Positions 19,001-19,891 of a stretch of DNA of 19,891 bases are shown in pieces. The stretch is from Baffinella frigidus (taxonomy: Eukaryota > Cryptophyceae > Cryptomonadales > Baffinellaceae): contig MU646397.1 of the NCBI GenBank assembly GCA_026770585.1, positions 44,523 to 64,413 of the forward strand. The letters are read 5' to 3'. Positions within the stretch are counted from its first letter, which is position 1, and every line of letters begins with the position of its first letter. The notes beneath the pieces are model-generated. The model did not search any database. It saw only the letters and a program-made list of their open reading frames with translations, and was not told the DNA's origin. The translations under genes were made by a program, and so were the position numbers.

Positions 19001-19703
19001 TCCGCGCCTCCTGAGAACTGTCGAGGACCCAAGGCCGGATCCAGAGATATCTGTACTCAACTGTATGATGACTTTAGGCGTTGCCTGATAGGGTCGGGAT
19101 CGGAACGCCACTGCTGCATCATCACCTGCAACGAGTTGAGTTATTTGACACAACTTTCCCTAACCCCTGACCCCAAACCCCAAACCCCAAACCCCAAACC
19201 CCAAACCCCAAACCCCAAACCTTAAACCCTAAACCTTAAACCCCAAACCCCAAACCCCTAAATAATAAAACTCAAAGGCCAAACTCTAAAGCCTCAAGCC
19301 TCAAGCCTCAAGCCGCAAGCCTCAAGCCCAAACCCTAAATGATCACCGGGTGCTCGAAGGTCGCCTCCAGACCCCCGTCAAGGTAGTACGTCACAACGTC
19401 GAACCTGCGGTTCAGAGTTTAGGGTTTGGGGTTGATGGTTTAGGGTTTGGGGTTTGGGTGTTATGGTTTAGGGTTTGGGGTTTAGGGTTTGGGGTTTAGG
19501 GTTTGGGGTTTAGGGTTTGGGGTTTAGGGTTTAGGGTTTAGAGTTCAGGGTTTAGGGGTTGGGGTTTGGGGTTTAGGGTTTAGGGACCAGGAATGCTCTG
19601 GGACGCGAGGGTGTCCTTCGTTTAGGGTCAAGGGTTTGGGGCCAAACCACGACTTCGCGAGCCAGATCGTGAGGTTGTCCTGCACGGGGATCGTGCTGTT
19701 CTC
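9207..19703 (-). CDS. Multi-exon LamG / EGF / LamG extracellular protein gene (partial)
   Basis: Sixteen exons on the minus strand are listed separately; this entry is the whole. Order in the protein: LamG/pentraxin-like domain, Cys-rich/EGF module, calcium-binding EGF (DIDEC with a downstream NNVGSFEC), an unrecognised region, then a second LamG-like domain with YHLYVDG. Reading phases agree at 14 of 15 junctions; the exception is 11394 to 10074, where an exon may be missing or another donor is used. Such modules belong to secreted or surface adhesion proteins, so an extracellular role is likely; the ligand is unknown. No start codon, signal peptide, membrane segment or final stop is visible, so the gene runs past the window at its 5' end and perhaps on to the exons below 3.3 kb. 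Confidence 0.8.
9530..9660 (+). repeat. Heptamers, a copied exon end with donor, and (GGTA)n
   Basis: A TTTAGGG/TTTGGGG run at 9540-9569. At 9570-9590 the minus strand reads GTTATGTACGAATGG|GTAACC, a copy of the exon end and donor at 9822 (GGTTGTACGAATGG|GTAACC) placed downstream of it. At 9606-9650 there is a GGTA/GGCA tetranucleotide repeat. Confidence 0.75.
9740..9821 (+). repeat. TTTGGGG/TTTAGGG heptamer array
   Basis: Telomere-like array directly after the donor of exon 9822-9872. Confidence 0.88.
9822..9872 (-). CDS. Exon before the second LamG domain
   Basis: Acceptor GGACCAG|GTCCAG, donor GAATGG|GTAACC. Exactly 17 codons in phase 0: [17 protein letters not shown]. With the exons on both sides also in phase 0 here, it joins directly to VLRYRQ of the LamG exon, giving a Tyr-Glu-Trp-Val strand typical of the first beta strands of such domains. 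Confidence 0.75.
9880..9990 (+). repeat. TTTGGGG heptamer array
   Basis: Near-perfect GGGGTTT runs, then TTTAGGG, in the 150-base intron between exons 10024 and 9872. Confidence 0.9.
10024..10074 (-). CDS. Exon before the second LamG domain
   Basis: Acceptor TTTGGCAG|ATCACC, donor CTCGTG|GTGAAT. 17 codons in phase 0: [17 protein letters not shown], continuing into VQLQF. The acceptor is followed by A, unlike most. Its junction is copied at 10244-10272. The preceding exon found (11394-11478) ends out of phase with it, so an exon may be missing between. Confidence 0.6.
10244..10272 (-). other. Copy of the acceptor junction of exon 10024-10074
   Basis: The minus strand reads AGCCCCGTTTAGCAAATCAC then CACC, against TGGCCCGTTTGGCAG|ATCACCACC at the true site 180 bases downstream. 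AG has become AA in the copy. Confidence 0.6.
10343..10414 (+). repeat. 24-bp tandem repeat, 3 units
   Basis: Unit AACACACATACGTACGTATA plus CTAC; three copies with one G/A change. Each contains the palindrome TACGTACGTA. Confidence 0.92.
10488..10626. mobile_element. MITE-like element, TIR CCACTTAGCAGC (copy 2, inverted)
   Basis: Ends CCACTTAGCAGC and GCTGCTAAGTGG, 139 bp, in the opposite orientation to copies at 8347 and 16170 (ACCGGGGGCTTCACGGATAC, ATTTGTACTAGAATCTTATC). A lone terminal fragment GCCACTTAGCAGCGA lies at about 10086-10100. Confidence 0.82.
10652..10735 (-). repeat. Dispersed repeat (inverse copy of 7717 family)
   Basis: ACACAGCGGACTTCGAAGGG, ATTTTGAATA..., CTACAGTAGGCAATCC: inverse of 7686-7747. 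Confidence 0.65.
10812..10892 (+). mobile_element. Half copy of the 13483-13638 fold-back element
   Basis: CCCCATGAAATTTACCTGTG, AAATTTCGGGGGGGAGAAAT, ATCTACGAGCCCAAATTGA: matches the right half of that element. The left arm is missing. Confidence 0.65.
10880..11060. repeat. Repeated CCGGGCCACAAACGGTACTCC pair
   Basis: On the minus strand GTCCGGGCCACAAACGGTAC near 11043 recurs as GTGCCGGGCCACAAACGGTA near 10909, about 130 bases downstream. The frame CRATNGTP is open in both. It could be another exon edge with its decoy, but no convincing borders were found. Confidence 0.4.
11110..11370 (+). repeat. Mixed heptamer array
   Basis: TTTGGGG, TTTAGGG, TTGAGGG, TTGGGGG and TTCAGGG blocks. It follows the donor of exon 11394-11478 on the transcript. 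Confidence 0.9.
11394..11478 (-). CDS. Exon, unrecognised domain
   Basis: Acceptor CCACCTCAG|GTATGC, donor AGCAA|GTGCGA. It starts with two bases of a split codon, then [20 protein letters not shown] and ETSIYQS. Its start phase fits exon 12046-12150 (A+GT, Ser). Its end phase 2 does not fit exon 10024. CAAA|GCAAGT would be an alternative GC donor. The exon start is copied at 11684-11722. Confidence 0.65.
11490..11585. repeat. Imperfect fold-back segment
   Basis: GGGGCTGGAGCTGTTT...TTCGGCAGAAG pairs with CTTCTGCCCAGAAAATAGCTCAGGCTCC. About 90 bases, just upstream of the acceptor of exon 11394-11478. Confidence 0.5.
11684..11722 (-). other. Copy of exon 11394-11478 start with splice junction
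   Basis: The minus strand reads AACCTCTCAG|GTATGCAAGC, GCCCTCCTTGGCAAGAACGG, against CCACCTCAG|GTATGCGAGC, TACCTCCTTGGGAAATTCAGG 240 bases downstream. CAG|GTATGC is also a strong donor, so copy 1 could serve as donor while copy 2 is acceptor. Confidence 0.68.
12046..12150 (-). CDS. Exon, unrecognised domain
   Basis: Acceptor CCACGCCAG|GTCATT, donor TTTA|GTACCA. It reads (G)[34 protein letters not shown], free of stops, phase 2 bases at the start and one base at the end. Both ends match the neighbours at 12741 (G+GT) and 11478 (A+GT). The acceptor sits inside a CCACGCCAG motif identical to the end of the 126-bp element family. Confidence 0.68.
12218..12303 (+). repeat. Intronic repeat unit 1, containing exon-end copy
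   Basis: GGCGTGTGGGAGGTACAGCG...TTGGTACTCCCTAGTGCAAA...ACATCGGT matches 12386-12472 closely. On the minus strand it includes TGCGTTTCGCACATTTATTC, a copy of the exon piece TGCGTCTCACACCTGTATGT at about 12765-12790. Confidence 0.75.
12386..12472 (+). repeat. Intronic repeat unit 2
   Basis: GGCGCGTGAGAGGTTCAGCG...; see 12218-12303. A third, weaker relative (AGCGGGGGAATACAGGTGCA) is at about 12538-12565, so the end of exon 12741-12852 has three downstream copies. Confidence 0.75.
12627..12752. mobile_element. 126-bp MITE-like element (copy 3) overlapping an exon end
   Basis: Perfect ends CCACGCCAGAG/CTCTGGCGTGG and an inner GACGCCAGATCTGGCGTGG palindrome. Its right end overlaps the last bases of the exon at 12741-12852, so the element may supply the donor CAGAGG|GTTCGA. 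Confidence 0.75.
12741..12852 (-). CDS. Exon, unrecognised domain
   Basis: Acceptor GTCTTAG|GTCCGG. It reads [38 protein letters not shown], phase 0 start. The frame is backed by synonymous differences with its start copy at 12911-12951 (TTT/TTC, AAT/AAC). The end is tentative: CAGAGG|GTTCGA gives phase 1 and fits exon 12150, but TAT|GTCCCC is an alternative. The alternative frame with GDGVCECE looks EGF-like but fails the phase test with exon 13653-13708. Confidence 0.68.
12911..12951 (-). other. Decoy copy of exon 12741-12852 start
   Basis: The minus strand reads AACCAG|GTCCGGACGGCGATGGA then TTTCGTGAACGTGAGCGTCC, almost identical to the true exon start 99 bases downstream. It lies next to a 215-base CT tract on the transcript, which would make it a strong acceptor. 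In this frame a stop follows after VQEG. Confidence 0.78.
12974..13190 (+). repeat. GA-rich purine tract
   Basis: About 215 bases of GAGAGA/GAGCGA. On the transcript it is a long polypyrimidine tract ending about 20 bases before the decoy acceptor at 12951. The 115-157-residue open frames here are repeat artefacts. Confidence 0.92.
13260..13450 (-). repeat. C-rich degenerate repeats
   Basis: ACACTCAACACTCGACCCTG at about 13275 and 13395, with CTCGTCCCTCG and CTACAAAT motifs repeated nearby. No coding island was seen. Confidence 0.5.
13483..13638. mobile_element. 156-bp fold-back element with about 60-bp inverted arms
   Basis: CTAGATCTGTCCGAGTAAAG, TTGGGCACGTAGATAGTTCG, a C-run, GAAATTTCAC pairs with GTGAAATTTCGGGGGGGCGAAATATC...GACTCGGACAGATCTAG. 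The arms differ at only a few bases outside the C/G-run. The inner part also has a G-run. A half copy lies at 10812-10892. Its right end is 15 bases from an exon. Confidence 0.85.
13653..13708 (-). CDS. Exon after the calcium-binding EGF
   Basis: Acceptor AACCACAG|GCATCT, donor TTTACG|GTTTGC. Two split-codon bases, then [19 protein letters not shown]+GC restores Gly after CVCPR of the preceding EGF exon, and the phase-0 end fits VRTAM. Two-sided phase agreement makes it reliable in spite of its 56 bases. Confidence 0.72.
13811..13877 (+). repeat. GA-rich tract
   Basis: GAGAGAGAGCGAGAGAGAAA repeats, about 65 bases, in the intron between exons 14132 and 13708; CT-rich on the transcript. Confidence 0.9.
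14132..14186 (-). CDS. Calcium-binding EGF, second half
   Basis: Acceptor GGGTGCAG|TACCTC, donor CCCGAG|GTGCTT. It reads [18 protein letters not shown]. The C-x-N-x-x-G-S-F-x-C-x-C pattern is the second half of a calcium-binding EGF module and completes DIDEC...SMCH of the upstream exon in phase 0, giving cysteines C3, C4 and C5 at usual spacing. Two decoy copies of its start lie upstream. Confidence 0.82.
14359..14428 (-). other. Two decoy copies of exon 14132-14186 start
   Basis: The minus strand reads TTGGGGTGCAG|TACCTCTCC then TACTGCCGCACC near 14385, and TTCTGGTGCAG|TACCTCTCC then TTCTGCCACAC near 14420. Both keep the full acceptor and 15-20 exon bases, then diverge before the NNVGSF part. 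Confidence 0.82.
14598..14722 (-). CDS. EGF-like module plus start of calcium-binding EGF
   Basis: Acceptor CTAACCCAG|GCGGGC, donor TGTCAC|GTGCGC. It reads [40 protein letters not shown] and H. This contains E-C-x-C-x-x-G-F-x-G-N-G-x-x-C, the end of one EGF module, followed by the D-I-D-E-C calcium site that starts the next. The N-G-F-L-G-N-G-T run is typical of this family. This exon alone proves an extracellular EGF protein. Confidence 0.92.
14727..15040 (+). repeat. Heptamer array (TTTGGGG/TTTAGGG/TTTCGGG)
   Basis: About 310 bases filling the whole intron between exons 15047 and 14722; this intron is little more than array plus splice sites. Confidence 0.93.
15047..15075 (-). CDS. 29-base microexon, Cys-rich
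   Basis: Acceptor AACCAG|GTGCGA, donor AAGG|GTGAAG. It reads CDCDNCDSK with one split base at each end. CA+G gives Gln after PCPV of the previous exon; G+GC gives Gly before GHCSD of the next. It adds three cysteines just before the first EGF module. It is bracketed by heptamer arrays. Confidence 0.75.
15080..15279 (+). repeat. Heptamer array (TTTCGGG/TTTAGGG/TGTAGGG)
   Basis: Fills the 200-base intron between exons 15280 and 15075. A homogeneous TTTCGGG block at 15108-15150 and TGTAGGG at 15240-15272. Confidence 0.92.
15280..15364 (-). CDS. Exon, end of first LamG domain into the Cys-rich linker
   Basis: Acceptor CTTGCAG|GAAACG, donor GTTCA|GTAATC. It reads [27 protein letters not shown]. 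After the upstream ...ISADWNKR it resembles the last strand of LamG/pentraxin-like domains, where a Leu-x-x-Tyr strand follows. Both phases fit. Confidence 0.75.
15410..15970 (-). repeat. Array of degenerate copies of exon 15280-15364 start
   Basis: The minus strand at about 15443-15476 reads CTTGCAG|GCAACGCGGACCT then CTCGGGGTACAG, and at 15571-15608 CTCCAG|GCAACGCGAACCT then CTCGGCGATACA. Shorter relatives (CCGTACACTAGGC, AGACGCGGCCGT, TGAGGTGCCTGC) continue to 15970. At least five diverged units share parts of one sequence. CAG|GCAACG resembles a GC donor. Confidence 0.75.
16170..16308. mobile_element. MITE-like element, TIR CCACTTAGCAGC (copy 3)
   Basis: CCACTTAGCAGC and GCTGCTAAGTGG ends, 139 bp, the same length as copy 2. 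Shares GGGGGAATTCCGGTTGGAAT and GATTCTAGTACAAAT with the others. Confidence 0.83.
16409..16516 (+). repeat. Intronic repeat unit, copy 1
   Basis: CTCAAAATCCCTTCAAAGTC...GGGTGGGCAAACCTGAAAGA, GACGACGAACCCCCTGCCGC, AACTCCCAGGAGCAGTTGAG. Matches 16803-16903 with few differences. The minus frame [20 protein letters not shown] is open in both, and CTTTCAG|GTTTGCCC looks like an acceptor. Further pieces at about 16602-16640 and 16710-16750. Confidence 0.75.
16803..16903 (+). repeat. Intronic repeat unit, copy 2
   Basis: TTTCAAATCCCCTCCAAAAT...GGGTGGGCAAACCTGAAAGA...; see 16409-16516. Its first 30 bases belong to the 7717 family. Confidence 0.75.
16900..17640 (+). repeat. Diverged tandem units (GCCCGAGATCCTG family)
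   Basis: Motifs CATGCCCGAGATCCTGAGGC, CATGCCTGAGATCCTGCGGT, CGTGCCCGAGATCCTGCGGG and CGTGCCCGTGATCCTGAGGG recur at irregular spacing with GAGGCCACACCRYCACGAGG and TGTGGGGAGTGAAGG. It is an old satellite-like array inside a 2.7-kb intron; no coding island was recognised. Confidence 0.65.
17656..17802 (+). repeat. Dispersed repeat end leading into a GAA microsatellite
   Basis: CCTGCCTAGGACCTGTTTCG, AGAGTAAGAAAGCAG, then GAAGAAGAA. The first 35 bases match 742-806 and 6939-7000; the GAA run takes the place of their A-rich end, as if the microsatellite grew from the tail. Confidence 0.65.
17815..17890 (-). pseudogene. Frameshifted copy of the end of exon 18041-18153
   Basis: The minus strand reads [16 protein letters not shown] like the true exon, then loses one base (GAGATTCTGCC against GAGATTTCAGCC). 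The matching ADWNKS continues only in another frame. It lies in the following intron, beyond the fold-back at 17904-18019. Confidence 0.8.
17904..18019. mobile_element. Fold-back element between exon and its copy
   Basis: CAGGGAAACCTCGCTCACAA, GAAAACG...CCTAGGACC pairs with GGTCCTAGACGGGGGCGGTT, TCTTATGAGCGAGGTTCCCCAG. Arms about 42 bases with mismatches. The flanks are the two copies of the LamG exon end, as if they were a very long insertion-site duplication. Confidence 0.7.
18041..18153 (-). CDS. First LamG domain, C-terminal strands
   Basis: Acceptor CCACCAG|GTACAA, donor AGAGGC|GTGCTC. It reads [37 protein letters not shown]. The ...[16 protein letters not shown] segment fits the [MI]-D/T-E-V-R-L/I-W-x-x-x-R-x-x-x-E-I hallmark of LamG-like domains. 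One split base at each end; GC+G (Ala) from the upstream exon and C+GA (Arg) into the next one agree. Confidence 0.87.
18193..18356 (-). other. Two decoy copies of exon 18041-18153 start
   Basis: Near 18255 the minus strand reads CACACCAG|ATCAAGCATAAGT ... GAGTACGATCTTTGCATGAC then TGAAGTTCGCC. Near 18355 it reads CACACCTG|GTAGAAGCACTATGG then CACCCGGACTTCGAGTACGA. Indels break the reading frame in both. Confidence 0.78.
18265..18540 (+). repeat. Heptamer arrays, TTTAGGG block
   Basis: A short TTTAGGG run at 18283-18300, then the array at 18420-18540 with about eight perfect TTTAGGG units (18463-18520), the cleanest telomere-type stretch together with 18650-18710. The decoy exon start near 18355 lies between the two. 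Confidence 0.92.
18552..18606 (-). CDS. First LamG domain, pentraxin-like GSLILGQ exon
   Basis: Acceptor AACCAG|GCGGGA, donor CACGC|GTACAA. Two split bases at each end around [19 protein letters not shown]-[ST]-L-[IV]-L-G-Q is a strong pentraxin/LamG motif, and the glycine is restored by joining G+GC from the upstream exon. The intron begins GTACAA and the next exon begins GTACAA, a short direct repeat at both junctions. Confidence 0.85.
18609..18805 (+). repeat. Heptamer array with a short unique insert
   Basis: TTTAGGG/TTCAGGG array with a perfect TTTAGGG block at 18650-18710. Unique bases at 18732-18775 (minus-strand frame [13 protein letters not shown]) look faintly coding, but no GT or GC donor fits, so they are left as intron. 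Confidence 0.85.
18811..18862 (-). CDS. First LamG domain exon with GC donor
   Basis: Acceptor CTCTTGCAG|GTGATG. It reads [17 protein letters not shown], phase 0 start. The only donor that fits the next exon is GGACG|GCAAGC, a GC-AG intron: G+GC gives [12 protein letters not shown], the expected Gly-Gly. Its start is copied upstream at about 19085-19125. Confidence 0.78.
18863..19152 (-). other. Intron part with decoy copy of exon 18811-18862
   Basis: At 19125 the minus strand reads CGTTGCAG|GTGATGATGCAG, CAGTGGCGTTCCGATCCCGACC ([12 protein letters not shown]), a copy of the true exon start 263 bases downstream. A single open frame of 117 codons crosses the true acceptor and extends to 19153, so intron retention would not at once introduce a stop; I saw no domain in it. 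Confidence 0.7.
19153..19260 (-). repeat. C-rich heptamer array, opposite orientation
   Basis: CCCCAAA and CCCTAAA units on the plus strand, one of the few arrays that are G-rich in the pre-mRNA. It is followed by TCAAGCC repeats to about 19325. Confidence 0.92.
19347..19404 (-). CDS. First LamG domain exon (YYLDGG)
   Basis: Acceptor AACCGCAG|GTTCGA, donor CACCCG|GTGATC. One split base, then [19 protein letters not shown]. The Y-x-L-D-G turn is expected in LamG-like domains. AA+G (Lys) from upstream and the phase-0 end into VMIQQW agree. The intron starts GTGATCATTTAG while the next exon starts GTGATGATACAG, a direct repeat at donor and acceptor. Confidence 0.8.
19410..19585 (+). repeat. Heptamer array, TTTGGGG/TTTAGGG alternating
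   Basis: A regular alternation of TTTAGGG and TTTGGGG at 19470-19530 makes a 14-base higher-order unit. Confidence 0.92.
19654..19703 (-). CDS. First LamG domain, N-terminal exon seen
   Basis: Acceptor ACGCCAG|GAGAAC, donor GCGAA|GTCGTG. It reads [16 protein letters not shown], ending with two bases completed to Lys by the next exon. D-N-L-T-I-W is a plausible first strand of a LamG-like fold. The frame stays open past this donor (SWFGP...), so a longer exon ending near 19588 is possible but does not keep phase. Confidence 0.68.
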
Positions 19704-19729
19704 CTGGCGTTGGGGATTCGGGTTTAGCC

Positions 19730-19891
19730 TTTGAGGTTTATTCTTTAGGGGTTTGGGGTTCAGAGTTAAGGGTTTAGGGTTTGGGGTTTGGGGTTTGGGG
19801 TTTGGAGTTTGGAGTTTGGAGTTTGGGGTTTAGGGTTTGGGATTTGGGGTTTGGGGTTTGGGGTTTGGGGTTTAGGGTTTGGGGTTTGGGG
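19730..19891 (+). repeat. Heptamer array running off the window
   Basis: TTTGGGG dominant, with a TTTGGAG block at 19800-19822. It lies upstream of the first exon seen, so probably in the previous intron. Confidence 0.92.

Overview
This window reads as nuclear DNA of a protist-like eukaryote, not bacterial. It has no dense long ORFs, no operons and no ribosome binding sites. Instead it holds short protein-coding islands (29 to 310 bases), all on the minus strand, separated by long non-coding stretches full of telomere-like heptamers (TTTAGGG, TTTGGGG, TTCAGGG, TGTAGGG), purine microsatellites and small fold-back elements. Nearly every island begins after AG followed by G and ends before GT, and one ends before GC. 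TTTAGGG-type repeats, AG|G acceptors and a GC donor suggest an alveolate alga (dinoflagellate or chromerid), but this is inference; no marker gene was seen.

The main result is a partial gene on the minus strand, recovered exon by exon. Reading from high to low coordinates: exons at 19703-19654, 19404-19347, 18862-18811, 18606-18552, 18153-18041 and 15364-15280 join in consistent phase into a LamG/pentraxin-like (concanavalin A-like) domain. Exons 15075-15047, 14722-14598 and 14186-14132 follow with Cys-rich and EGF-like modules, the second one calcium-binding. Exons 13708-13653, 12852-12741, 12150-12046 and 11478-11394 code for an unrecognised domain. Exons 10074-10024, 9872-9822 and 9516-9207 begin a second LamG-like domain. 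The product is probably a large secreted or cell-surface protein. Neither gene end is visible.

A second phase-consistent exon chain on the same strand (3313-3224, 2539-2480, 1846-1762, 199-108) encodes an unrecognised domain. It may be the 3' part of the same gene or a separate gene. About 5.9 kb between the clusters (3314-9206) has no firm exon; it holds heptamer arrays, a 390-base GA tract and several fold-back elements.

The most unusual structure is in the introns. At least nine exons have one or more degenerate copies of their own edge nearby: copies of the exon start, including its splice acceptor, lie in the preceding intron, and copies of the exon end lie in the following intron. I found no exception to this rule. 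The introns also carry several families of 90-160 base inverted-repeat elements, two of them with three near-constant-length copies in the window.
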